A stretch of DNA of 64,000 nt from Planoprotostelium fungivorum (Eukaryota; Evosea; Variosea; Cavosteliida; Cavosteliaceae): NCBI GenBank assembly GCA_003024175.1, contig MDYQ01000128.1, positions 62,001 through 126,000 of the forward strand, written 5' to 3'. Position numbers and translations under genes: made by a program. A model generated the notes under the pieces. That model saw only the letters and a list, made by a program, of their open reading frames with translations, did no database searches and had not been told where the DNA came from. This document shows positions 31,705 through 44,000 of this stretch, piece by piece (positions within the stretch are counted from its first letter, which is position 1; each line of letters starts with the position of its first letter).

Positions 31705-34700
31705 TTATTCCTTCGTTCCTTCCTTCAATAACTGAGCGGCCATCTGTCTCACCAGAGCCGAAGTGTCGTTCTTTGCCATGAAGCGCACGACCTTCAGCAG
31801 CTTGTTCACCTTCAGGAAACTTCCCTGCAGCTCGCAGCGGTTGCACATAACGTTGAGGGCCTTCAGGATAGACACTCTCGCGTGGGGTGTGGGGTGATCC
31901 AACTTCTTTCTCATGACCGCGGTGAAACTGTCGTCGGACGAGTCGTTACCGAGCAGAGCGGCGATGGAGTTGGAGCAGTTGAGGATCTGCATGCGATGAG
32001 TTTGTGATGACGAAACGATGACGTCGATGATCGATCGTCACGATGCGATGTGATGATCGTGATGCAGATGATCGTCGTGTGGATGATGTCGATCACCTTG
32101 AGAACGGAATCCAACAGATTGGGCAGCTGGTGATCCAGAGCACCTTCGAAGACGGAGATGAAGGTCTTGATGTTCTGTGCCTCCAACAGAATGGGCTCCG
32201 TTTTTGTGGGTTCTACTTCGAGACTGTGTTCGTTCCTTCAGTCAACCGATTTTCATCGATATCTCACCAAGTTGCGAGGGCCTCGAGGGCTTCTGGATCG
32301 AAAGCCTTTGTCGATCGATCTTGCAGCAATTCCAAGAAGAAAGAGACTCCTATCACACACGATCAGCATCATCGACATGACATCATCGTGATCGGCACGA
32401 TGAAAACCGCGATCGCGATCATCGGCGTGATCGCGATCATGATGATGTCAATCGTCTCACCCTTAGAATCAAAGAGGGCGGCACGCGTCATGTTGGACGT
32501 CTTTGCCAACTCACACAAGAGAGGTACCGAGAACTCCTTCAGAGGCTTGTTTCGATCTACAACGAAGCGGAGGAAAGGAATGAGACCTGCCTTGACGGCA
32601 GATTCTTGGTGTGGCTTGTTGTAGAGGCGGCAGACGTAGTAGAGGATCAATGTGACGGGATGCATGATGTCCTGTATCATTTTGAGTATAGAGGTCGTGA
32701 TGGATCATGATGCATGTGATGATCGTGATCGTGATGTGATTGATGTATGTGATTGGTGCATGATGATCACCTTTGCAAAGTCGTTTCGCTTGACAAAGTA
32801 CATTCCAATGTTGCAGAGAGATTCGACAAAGAGCGACAACTTGGACAGGGCCAATCGATCGCCCGAGATGTTACGGATGACAGTCAGGACGAGTGGCAAC
32901 TCTTTGCTGTGCTTCGACATCTTGTTCATGGCATCCAAGAGTCCTGATCGTGCGTCAGTTGTCATCATCATCACGATCGATCATGTCGACGATCGTGTCA
33001 CGTTCGCGATGATGATCAAGAGAGGCGATAGAAAGTGACACGTGAAGATCATCATGATGATGATGTCGATGACATGAAGACATGTTCTCACGTGGTAACA
33101 CTTGTGTCGAACACATTCCCATCTTGACGTCCGTGTCGCCCATGGAGAAAGCCTTCAGAATTCCTACGGCCTTCTCGATGTAACTGGGCTCTCCGTCTTC
33201 TTTCGGCAGAGAATCGTCTTCCACCATACAGATGATGGTCTGGGTCAGAGGACGTAAGAGATTGAAGTTCATGAACAAGTGGAGGTACTCGTTCTTGGGT
33301 GTCATGCTCTGTTCGTAGAGTCAGGTGACATGTTCATCGTGATGGATGATGATGATCAGATGATGATCATGTGGATGATCAGTTTGTGTGATGGATGATG
33401 ATCATGAAGATGTGACGGTTGTGTGGATGATGATCATGATGATGGTTGATATCACAATCACGATCTGCACCTGCGAGTTCGACTTCAAGATGGTCGAAAT
33501 ACAATCGAGAGAGATCATGACGATGTCACGATCTTCCGCGTAATCACCGTCCAAGAAATCAGACAGCATGCTCAGACCTCCACAGGCCACAAACATCTGC
33601 AGAGTCTCCGGTGTCTGAATCGCACACTGTGCAAAGTAGGCGGCATACAGACGCGTCAGAACTGGCTTCTCTGGGTCACAGAGGTGGATGATGGCTGGAA
33701 TGACTCCCATCACGCAGATGTTGACCAAGATGTCCTTGTCATCGATGATCTGGATTTGTGTCATCGTCGATGCGATATCGATGTGAGATCGATTTGACGA
33801 CATCGTGATCTGATGTGCTGGGTCACCTTGGTGATGACTTGTAGTACGGCCTTCTGGATGATGACGGACTCTGCATCGAGCATCGAGATCATAGGTAGTA
33901 GTCCGTGATTTGTGATCAGCTTACGCTTGATTTCCTTGTTCTTGGAGAAGATGTCCAGCAGATCACCGCAGGCCTGCTCGACCTGCAGACTTTCAGACTC
34001 GAAGTGACAGAATGACAAGCGAAGGGATGACAAGTGACAGGTGACAGATCTCACCTTCTTCTCTGGAGCTTCTGGCTTCAACACGGACACGTGTTCTTTG
34101 ATCATTCGGATGAGTTCTTCTTGTTCTTTCTCTCTCTCCTGTGCTTCTTCATCTTCGATCGTCTCTTCTTCCAACTCCAATTCCTCGATGAGAGAATCTT
34201 CTCCTCCCTAGTTGTGTCAGAGAGAATCAAACGAAATAAGATATCGTGAAATTTCGCACCTTTTTCAGTTTCTCCAATTTTCCACCGAGATTTCCCATCT
34301 TCAATTTGGCGATATCTCCGAAATCTCCGCCGAAATCGTCGTCATCTACATCTTCCTTGTACCTCTTCATGGCCTCCACCTTGTAGTCTTCCGCAGCCAG
34401 TTCGTTTCCTTTCGCTTTAGAGGTCGCTTGGCTCATGATGGATGCCGGCTCGTCTTCAGCCTCCCAGTCCAAGTCGTCGCTGAATTCTTGAACGTTCTGC
34501 GAGATGTGTGAGGTGGAATGTGGCAGGTTGTAGTCGAAGGAATAAATAATTCTTTTTCGTATCGATCGAACTCGTTTGAAGAGAATAGTGAAAGAAATGT
34601 GAAGAAGATATGAAATATGGAAGAGAGAAGAAAAGAACGAGAACGTACCTTGAGTTGAAGTTTCGACAGAGAAGGAAGTGCACCGAAATCGAGAGAGTCC

Positions 34701-37700
34701 AAGTTCGTTGTAGATCCACCCCCTCCCAATTTGGCCAACGAAATTCCGCCGAGATCTCCGAAACCGAAGCTGTCCAATTGGCCCGGCGGTGGAGATGCCA
34801 GATTTGAGAGTCCCAATGTCAGTTTGACAGGTGCTTCCCCTCCACCAAATTCGGAGTCCCAATCTTCCTCTTCGTCCTGCTTCCACGTGAGTTTTACGCG
34901 AAATTTCTCACACGAGTCACCTCCACCGGCTTGGCTAGAGCTTTAGGTTGTACGGTGACAGTCGTCTTTGGTTTCGTAGCGGTGAGGGTCTTGTTCGTGT
35001 TGTTCTGCGGAATTTCAGTTTTCCCGCCCTTTTTTCCCGCCAAAACGAGGGACGGAAATCATCACCTTGGATTCCACGGGGGGAGTTCTCTTCTCTCTCA
35101 TCTTCTCCTTCATGGCAGCCGTCAGAGTCAGCACTTCGTTCATCTTCGATTGCTCTTCTTGTTTCTTTCCCTTCTTCGTGTGCGTCTACAACGCGTCAGT
35201 CACCTCGTCCGAGTCGGAATTCCGGATTCCTACCTCTCGGTCCAACTCCTCGTTGTAGTTCTCCAACACTTTGACGTCCTTGGCGATGTTCGTTTCTCCC
35301 GCCTTTTTCACGTCCAGCCAGTTGTGTTTGAGCAGAATCTTCGCAGAAGTTCTCATGTTGACGTCTTTGTGGAAACAGGACATGAGAAAATTGTTGAGGG
35401 GCTGTCGACCCATCAGTTCCCGCCAAATTTAGGACGTTCGAATTTCAAACTCACGGCGGATATACCGGATGGAAGGGGAGGGTGTTCATCTTCTACCATC
35501 TTGTACATGGCAGAGAAAGGGTCGTGACTGAAATAAGGTGGTTCTCCTTTCAGCAGCTCGATGATCGTACAACCTAAACTCCTAAAACCGAGTCAACGGT
35601 TTTGGCGGGAAAAAATGGCGGGAAACTCACCACACGTCGGATTGAGCTACGGCTCCGCGGAACTCGATGACCTCGGGGGCCACTGTGATGGTCAGTACGG
35701 CCACAAAAGATCGAGACGAAACAATTCTTTGCGACGGCACGAATATTTGAGACTCACTGTAGTAGGGTGTACCGGCCGGTGTACCATCTTCTCCTTCTCC
35801 ATCACCCTTCAGCGAATTTAATTTGACAGAAACACCAAAATCGGCCAATTTCACTCCTCCATCCTTCGTGATGAGAATCTACAACGAGTCACTCTCACGT
35901 TCGCATTCGCATCTCTCAGTCTCACGTTATCCGGTTTGATGTCACGATGGATGACACCTGTCCCGTGTCACTCCAAATCTCGTCGAAATTTCGCGCTCAC
36001 CCTGCTCGTGGAGGTAAATGAGACCTTCTAACACTTTTCGAATGTACGCCTTGCAGAGAGGCTCGGGAAACCTTCCGTACTTTTTCACCATGGTTGCTAG
36101 GGAACCGTTCTCTACATATTCCATCACGATGGACAATTCTTTTCCCTTGCGGATGTGACCGATGTAACGAGTGATGTTCTTGTGGTCTAACGATTGGAGG
36201 AGCTCGATTTCGGACTGGAAAAATGAGCGGGAAAAATGGGCGGGAAATGAGGGAGTCAGCGCACCTGAAGTCCTTCTACGACGTTGCGATTGGCACCCTT
36301 GAGATTCAGTTGCTTGATGGCAACCGTGTTACCTGAGCGACGTGTTAGATTCGAAATTCAAACGCCGATTTTGGCGGGAAAATACCTTCGAAGAGATGGA
36401 GGGCCTTGTACACCACACCGTACGCACCACTGTAGAAGAGTCATGATCCGTCAACTCACGTCCCAAATCAGGCCTCACCGTCCCAATTTGTCCACCAAGA
36501 TCTTGACGATCGTCAGTCGCATTATGATGAAACGAAACACTCACATAGTCTCCAACTTGCTCTCTGCTCTCCATGGCACCTGATGATGTCTTCATGTCAT
36601 CATCATCATCGTCCTTGTCTTTCTTCTTTCGATCGATACCCTTCTTCTCCTCAGGCCTTGCCTTCGTTCAGAAATAAAACGAAATAAATCCAAAACCGAC
36701 GAATTAAATGGGTGAGGAGAGAAGATGGTGGTAGAGAAATATCACGGAAAACTCACTTTGGATTCAAACTCGATCTTTTGGCGGGAGATTTTGGGACTTC
36801 GATCGTGCTCGACGTCTTCGATTGAGACGGCGACGGCTGTCGCAATTTTCAGTCCCGCGATTTCCCTCTCCATCTCACCGCGGGAGAATATTCTGAACTG
36901 CTGGGCGATTGTAGAGAGGGAGAGCTACCCAGAGTATTGGACGTCAGAGTCAAAGAGGCACCGAAAGGTCCCGTGTTCGATACGGCCGAGATGTTGGACG
37001 TAGATGTCGTCGAGATGTGGGGTGATGTCGCTTTCGATATAGAAGAGTGTCCATCAACAACACTTCCCTCCGGTGTCACGCTGCTGCTCGAATGCTCCGA
37101 GGCTGGAAAAGTTGAGGAAAAGTGAGGGAAAATTATGTGAAATCTCTCTCACCGACGGAGGTAGCGGATGAACCGGAGCGGATGCGAGTGGACTCGGGGC
37201 GGAAGTGAGGGAGACCGACGAGATCACTGGCTTTCAGAGACTTCTTCGCGTTGCTTGGCTTCTCCACGGTGACCTGTCGCTTATCGTCCTTCTTTCATTC
37301 AGATGGAGACTCGATGATTTCGCATGTGATGCGAGTGGATGATATGAGATATGATGGGCATTGTGGGACGGTGGATGTCTTCTCACCTTCTTCTCTTTCG
37401 TGGAATCACGGCGGACGGTACCTGGGGACAGACTAGTTGCACTGCGAGCTAATGTGCTCGCAGGAAGGAATCTTGTGTCGATAGGCGCAGACGGAAGAGG
37501 TTGAGTCTGCATGGGGATGCTCACAGGTGCCTGTATGGCTTCGCGCTGGTCAGATGATATTCTTCGATATGGTCGAACGAAAGATGTTATTACGACGCCA
37601 ATATAAGGACTCACTCTTTGTGATGGTGATGGGAGCCGAAGCATTATGATTGGAGAGAGGTTGGCCACAAACCTTACATTTGTTTTTCTTCCTCCAACCT

Positions 37701-37741
37701 GTGCTGGGGACATATCCAGTACATGCAGGAACGGAGCTCAT
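31705..37741 (-). CDS. sepA: SepA/Cdc7-type (MAP3K-epsilon-like) protein kinase with armadillo repeats
   Basis: One long gene of roughly 25 exons. The N-terminus has [16 protein letters not shown], then [11 protein letters not shown], a C-x2-C-x6-H zinc-like motif, followed by a Ser/Thr/Pro-rich linker. The kinase (about 36570-35400) has [56 protein letters not shown] and [15 protein letters not shown]. An acidic coil ([19 protein letters not shown]) leads into armadillo/HEAT repeats: [31 protein letters not shown] and [13 protein letters not shown]. Kinase plus C-terminal armadillo is the layout of Cdc7/SepA and plant MAP3K-epsilon, which control septation and cytokinesis. Several introns in the repeat region consist of GATGATGATCATGATG-type simple sequence. 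The gene symbol is by architecture only. Confidence 0.82.
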
Positions 37742-38148
37742 CGTCTCTCACTGCCAACACGAAAGCGCGCTGTTTCTAAACGCTTCGGTCAATCATTAGA
37801 TCTCAATGTCTAAATCGCTGGTTACCTGTGTCGAGTGCGAGCTGTTTGTGTCTCAGTTCCCCACGTCTGGTGGCTGTTGCCGATGCGCTGATGCTCTGCG
37901 GTTGTTTTTTGTTCAACCGACAGAATTAAATTCTTTTCTCGCCATGAAAAAGACACAACATCCACACAAGGGAGGTCATCTCCTTTGCAGTCCTGACGGA
38001 TCACTCGATGATAGAAGATGATTCCTCAAAGTTGTGAAATCCGACCATTACCGCACGAGCATCTCTAACCATCAGCTCCTTCTGGAGTTTCCAATCCATT
38101 TGTGATGAGACACATAGCGCTTGAGAATGTCGTTTTATCTTATATATA
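37742..38148. other. Intergenic region between sepA and K9
   Basis: Holds the sepA promoter and the K9 3' region. A 71-codon plus-strand open frame is present but has no support. Confidence 0.4.
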
Positions 38149-39056
38149 TCAAATTCTTCCCAGACTCCATCTTCTCTTGCTGAACATCGATTTCTTCAAC
38201 CATCTATGATTGAGAACTTCCTTCATGGTTGGACGTGCTCTCGGTCTGACTTCCAACATCCAATCGATAAGCTCTTTGGCATTATCACTGATGTCAATGT
38301 CTTCCGGCCACTCGGAAGTCCGGTCGAATAGTCATCTCGGCGGCCAACCTGGGATCGAAAGGAAGACGTCCGGTTAAGAGGATGTAGAGGACGATGCCCA
38401 GTGACCACACGTCGGCGCATCGCGGGTCGTACGGTGTCTGCTTCCATATCTCAGGTGAAGCGTAGTTGTGTGTGCCTTTGAATTGATGGCACAAGCGAGT
38501 CTCAGCGGCGAGGCCAAAGTCGATGAGAGTGAGGTGGTCGTCTTCACTGACCATGATGTTCTCTGGCTTGATGTCCAAGTGGGCGATACCCTGTCTGTGA
38601 CTGTATTCTAACCCTGCTCGAAGGATGAGATTCTCATCCATCCAATGATGAGACGAGTTACCTTTCGCCAGGCCTTTGAACATCTTCTTGACTCGGCTCT
38701 CGGGCAGGTTGGCAAAGTTCATGTCTTCTAAGAAGGTGAAGAGGTCTACACCCTTCACGAGGTCCATGACGAGGCAGTGGTCGGTGTCTGTATCGAAAGA
38801 GCCACGCATGCGGACCAAGTTGGGATGCTTCAGCTTCATGCCCAAATCGTATTCTCTGCGTGCCACGGGTTCCATGCTACGTGACGGTGTCTTCATCATC
38901 GTCTTTAAGACGAGGTGTTGGTGGCCAGCGGTCGCATGAAAGACCGTCCCGAAACCGCCTGCCAGTAGTGTCCAGCACCGCACATCTCGAACATGATGCA
39001 TCACCCTGTCCTACGACTTCTATGATCTCCAATTGTGCTACTTCTATATCTTTCAT
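38149..39056 (-). pseudogene. Kinase family member K9, frameshifted
   Basis: Exons 39056-39005, 38958-38662 and 38613-38149; start MKDIEVAQLEIIEVVGQG. Kinase motifs GQGGFGTV, LVLKTMMK, AHLDIKPEN and DFGLAAETRLC are intact. Relative to its sisters, one extra base lies near 38314 in exon 3: after MTIRPDF the frame runs RVAGRH and stops, while the next frame continues EWPEDID and ends LKKSMFSKRRWSLGRI. The total exon length is one more than a multiple of three. Either a recent pseudogene or an assembly error; without the base it would be about 270 aa. It lies 19 kb from the rest of the family and is the most divergent copy. Confidence 0.75.
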
Positions 39057-39855
39057 CGTTTGGCGTAGTTGTGTGTATGCTGTGCTGTTGTTGTGTTACG
39101 AATGATCGTTTACCAGTGAATCGTGTGTTGTCCAGGCTATCGTTCTGAGAAGCTCTGAGAACGATCCAAGTGCGGATGATACTATAGCCTGACGTTAAGG
39201 AATCGATCATCCCACACTTTGCCTGGAGCATTCCGAAATCGGTTCATCAAAATCTGGTGACCCTTTCTACCGTTCCACTCCTGCTCCGAGTACTCATCCT
39301 TCGTTAGGAATCTCATGGAAATGAGCGTCGGTGATCATCAAAAGTCAATAGAGAGCGAGGAATCGACCCCTGCGACTGATTAAGGAGAGGGGACGAGCGT
39401 AAGGGAGTGATGTTCCCTACGATTGCATATAGTGCGGTCGCGCTAAATGTATGAATCCGAAGAGGACAATGATCGATGAATATCATTATGATGCAATCGG
39501 CCCGATATGTTGGGGTGACTCCTGCGGAGTCACATCATGGCTCATCATCAGCCCAAGTTATAGACATTATTTAGCATATCTGAAGTTACCTTCGTTTTAT
39601 TGAAATCAGACCAGATTAGTGTATCGTCACAGTTGGAGCTTCCTGCAGCGAGAAGTCGTCAAGCCAATACATAGACATTATCTAACCCTCCCGCTGGCCT
39701 CGTCACTTGTTGTTTCGGACTGACTCCTTGCAGCCCTGCCATCAACGCCTTCATCGTCACTCTCTCTTCTACTTTGTCTCTCAAGCTGCTGCTGTCACTC
39801 TCTCGTTCTTTGTACGTCTCTTTCTCTCACCATTGCGTGACGAGAGAAGACCAGT
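39057..39855. other. Intergenic region with a short perfect palindrome
   Basis: Contains a perfect 8-bp stem with a 3-base loop, GTGACTCC-TGC-GGAGTCAC at 39515-39533, and two similar words (TAGACATTATTTAGC near 39558, TAGACATTATCTAAC near 39673). No gene recognised. The end of the neighbouring receptor gene may extend into it. Confidence 0.4.
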
Positions 39856-42800
39856 CTACATCGTCAGCGATACATCCATCTTCACTCGCCTAATGTTCGT
39901 CAACCCTGAGATGAAATGAATACATGAGGATGTCCTCACGTGTACGTCGAGAGAGCCAGACAAGATCTTGAAGGCCACTGTTCCTACACTCCACCTGTGA
40001 AAGAATGAGAAGAAAGAACGGGTTGATGGACTCACACGTCAGACGAGAAGGTGTTCTTCTTCTCTCTCGCTGCCTCTGGTGCCTATAAAGACGTAAGTTG
40101 ACATCTCATCGAGATTCTGCAGCTCACAGTGTACTGAGGCGTGTACACAAACGCACGTGAGGGTGACGACAGCTTGACTGTGCCATCCTGGGAAACTAGG
40201 ATCTTCCTGGGAACGATGTTGCCATGGACGTAGTTGTTCTCGTGCAGATAATGAATGGTCGATGTGATTTGTAGAATTCTATAGTCATGTGAGCCAGATA
40301 AAACAGCATCGAATGGAATAATCAATGTAGACAGATGTCTCACATGTCTTTTCCTTCCTTACTCTTCACCTCTGTCCTTGTCATATACTATCTCGTGTCA
40401 CCTCGTCTGCTCTCTCTACACTGGATATCGCTCACCGTGTGTAGATCAAGTTTGTCCATATACTCTGTCACCATGCATGTCATATTCCCTTCGCTGTACG
40501 TCTCGATGTATAACAGCACGTTCGGATGATGCAAGTTCTAATTGTACCAGATCAGCGGAGATGAATAAAAATTTCATTTATGAAAATAATAATAATAAAG
40601 AAGAAGAATTGATTATCGGTTTACCCTGAGTGTGTTTGTTTCGTGTAGCATCTTGTTTCGATCTTCGCTCTTCTTCACTGCCACTGCTGTCATTCCTGCC
40701 TTCTGTCCCACATACACTACACTCTTCTCTCCTCTTCCTATCTCTCTCTCGCACGTTACATCCTGTACTACATCACCATTCCGTGATCATTCATCTCCAA
40801 TCATACCGTGATGATAGACAGCTTCATGTCAAAATGTTTCGTGCTCTTTCTCTTACGAAGTACAAGGACGACGATGATGATGATGCCTGATGAGTTTATT
40901 CTACGTCACTTTACATCGATTCACCTGAAACCAAGGCGATGGCAGCGATAAACGGTAGGTATCGCAGAGAATTCGTGGATCTCGGTAAAATTTCCGTCAC
41001 AACTCCGAGTGTAAAATTGGTCAGGTGATCGCACAGACACGTCACACTTGTCACGTTGACATACGTGTCACATCCATCACTGATCCAGCCTCTCTGCTTC
41101 TGGTTCCACCACAAGCAGACGAAACCTACATAACAGGTCATTTGAGATAATACATTGCATCTTACCTGAAGAGGATCGATTTAGAGGTAAGGGTATGATG
41201 ATGTGGATGAGAGAAGCCGAATTTTGTACGGACAGGAGAGAGCCGTTGATGTTGTAGATGCTCAGTCCGATGACGTTTCCCGCGCTTTTTCAAATTTGAA
41301 TATTCGTCATCATTCAAGTTGCTCTCACGTTGTATAGGTGTCGTTCGTGGTGACGAATGGATTCTTTGTCAGTTGCGTCAGAACAGCGTAATCTCCGCTT
41401 GTCGTTGCGACATCGCGTATGACATCTTGCGGTATGTAACATCTCGTCTCACTCTCGTTGACTGACAGTGAGAGAGGCTGCTCTGACTGCTCATGTCTTC
41501 AGATCACTACACTCTGTAACTGATGCTCACCTGCAGTCGGGCAGCAGAGATAGACACATTGGCTGACCTCAGCTCATACGTAGTCGAGTTCTGCAAGCCA
41601 GAAGTGACTAGTCGATCTACAAAGCTGTACACATCTGCCGGACTGGCATCGTTCAACTGCAGCGAAGTCACGGGATGAACTCTGTACGTTCATCCTCACC
41701 CCTTGTAACAGTAGAGATTTCACATCGATGGTCTCGTTGCTGAATGTGAGATCCAACGCATTGCTCCCGAATGAAAAGTAAGCGATAAATCTTACACCCT
41801 CGAGATTGTATGGTATGCGACATAACGTGCGAACTTTCGAGTCTTCAATTGAGACAGGAATGAGACTGACACTCCCTCCCAACTCGAATCGGACGGTACC
41901 GTTCCAATCATGGATCATCAGATCGACGATGATGCTTCCGTTCATCACGGATACCGTCTTGTTGTATAGAGGAGGATCGGGTGGCAGAGTGAAATTGAAC
42001 TCCTGTCCTCCAGATATCGCGGTCCACGTAGAGCCGGACGATTCAGTGAGATCCAGCGACAGACACCACTCTTTAGAGGGAGATTTTGATAGCCCTTTGT
42101 CGATGATGCGATCTGAGGCGGAGAGAGCCAAGGATGGGCCGACGTTGTGACCGCAGAGGATGGAAATGTTTGTATGAAGCCCCGTGATAGAGGTGACGTT
42201 GAAAGCGGGATAATTGTAAGAGTAGTAAGCTCTGTCGGAGTCTGCGATTTGGATATAGAGGGTGAGCTGAGGTCGATTGGACATGGGTGGTACCATCGGG
42301 ACGTAATCGGAGGATATGGTGTAAATCACAGAGTCACCATTGAAGAAGCTGTTGATGCCGGATGCGTTCCAAAAGGAGCCGTTGAGGGCTGCCAATCCAC
42401 CTTCTACACCACCAGGTGATGTGAACTGGACGAGTGAGCGGATGATTCCAGAGAAAATGAGCAGATGGATGTGATTTGAAAGGCACCTCATATATGATGG
42501 AGCTCTTCCACAGTATCGTGTCACCCTTGAGCATCAAGACTCCCGAATCATCCATAGAGAGGTTGCATTTGGAATAGTGAACGCCATCTCTGACGATTGG
42601 AGCATTCCACAAAACTCCAGCGGCTGATTGGAAGACCAGACTGCAATCTGTGCGAGATGTAAATTGCGGAACAAAGACGCAACCTCACTATCTCGTAATG
42701 TGAGATTCGCATTGAATAGGCGTCCAGACGCGAGGGCGCTCTTAGCGTACGATAGTGGCTGCCATCTTGCAAAGGAAGGACTTAAGCCCTCGTATACTCC

Positions 42801-42994
42801 CAACCACGAGCTAGAATTCCATGCGAGCCTCCATCGACCATTTGGAGAGATAAGTTCATCATCCGGGGATAGAGTTCCAACGCTCATTTGTGATGCTGGT
42901 TGCACCGCATGTACTGCAGTTAAAAGAAGGATGAATCTGTACGTCGGTCACTCAAATGTTTGCAATAGAATGTGTTGTCTCGTCACCTCAGCAT
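39856..42994 (-). CDS. Bulb-lectin, GAIN/GPS, single-pass receptor with pseudokinase domain
   Basis: Exons 1-5 are firm: 42994-42987 (8 nt), 42936-42689, 42647-42487, 42425-41700, 41656-41531; further exons run to about 39856. Signal peptide MLRFILLLTAVHA. A bulb-type lectin domain follows (ELISPNGRWRLAW, CSLVFQSAAGVLWN, CNLSMDDSGVLML, TILWKSS), then a large Asn-glycosylation-rich ectodomain. A GAIN-like region (GDYAVLTQLTKNPF, GNVIGLSIYN) ends in a GPS site, GWISDGCDTYVNV and CLCDHLTNFTLGV, with the expected HL-T cleavage point. One membrane segment (LPFIAAIALVSGIIIIVVLVL) precedes basic RKRK. The cytosolic kinase fold keeps IGRGEKSVVYV, AVAVKKS and LHHPNVLLY, but the catalytic loop is HGNIVPRKIL instead of HRD, and DFG is replaced near VKLSSPS. 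It is therefore a pseudokinase. Confidence 0.8.
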
Positions 42995-43217
42995 GTCGCT
43001 GTTTGTGTACCCTTGATTCAGAGTGTGACACCCCAAGGACATTGATTGACACGCACCCCTATCGCATTCGGATGTGAAATGGAGTGGAAGTGATAGTATA
43101 AGGTGCTTCTGTCGTGTCTGTCTCGGCCGCCCATGGAAGGAAGAGAGGGAGCCGCGGAGTGTTGTCTTTGTCATCATGATGACGAAATTAAACGATGCAT
43201 TGTGATGCACAAAACAT

Positions 43218-43899
43218 TTATTTGCTCGATGCCAACATCTTGACAAAGTCCGCACAATTCAGCTGTCCGGTCGCTGCCACACGATCAACACACATCATGT
43301 CTCAGATATCCCACCTTCTATGTCCGCTTCCCTCAGTATCTCGTCCACCTGTGCCATCCGTCAACACGATTTCTCATGTCTTCCTTCACCTCTTCTTCTG
43401 ATAGTTTATCCCCCATAGTCGTGAGCAGATATCTCAACTCCGCCGATGAGATCATGCCACTCTTCGAATAAGGAGCGAGAGCGTTGACAATGTCTCCGTC
43501 TGAGATGGTTCTCTTTTGTTGACTCTACAGAGAACGAATGTGAGATGATGATGTGGGACGGATGTTGTCATGCATACCTCTGTGATCTTTGTGAATGTCT
43601 CCAGATCGAAACCTTCTGGTGACTTGCAAAATTGGGCGGTCAGATCTTTAATATCTGCCTGATGCGTGTTGATAAATCTAAATCATCCAACACACATGAT
43701 CTTTCAAAATTATGTCCTCACCTGCGTCGGCGAGAATCCAACGGAACATAGAAGAGTGCCTGTTCTCTGTGTCAGCTGGCTGCCCATCGAATCCGAACAA
43801 CTCACATAACTCTTTTTCAGACACTCGTCCGTCTCCATCTCGGTCGAACAGATTGAAGTTGTCTCGACATTCCGCGATGAGCTCTGCGCTCAATGGCAT
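43218..43899 (-). CDS. Calmodulin-like EF-hand protein
   Basis: Starts at 43899 (MPLSAELIAECRDNFNLF); five exons, the first 43899-43722, stop at 43218. The first EF loop, DRDGDGRVSEKE, is canonical. The later hands (SDGDIVNALAPY with SAELRYLLTTMG, and ATGQLNCADFVKML) have lost acidic ligands, as in myosin light chains or calmodulin-like regulators. About 150 aa. It probably binds calcium at one site and a helical target such as a myosin neck. Confidence 0.75.
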
Positions 43900-44000
43900 T
43901 GTGGGTTGCAGATGAGATCTTGAAAAGTTTTTATCTCGCACAACAGAAAAAAGCCGGTTCCTACATCACATCACATCTCATTCAGATCACATCAGGAGAC

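Noticed and set aside
37806-38021. 71-codon plus-strand frame upstream of the SepA-type gene with several cysteines
   Set aside because: No family pattern, no splice context, and it overlaps the likely promoter.
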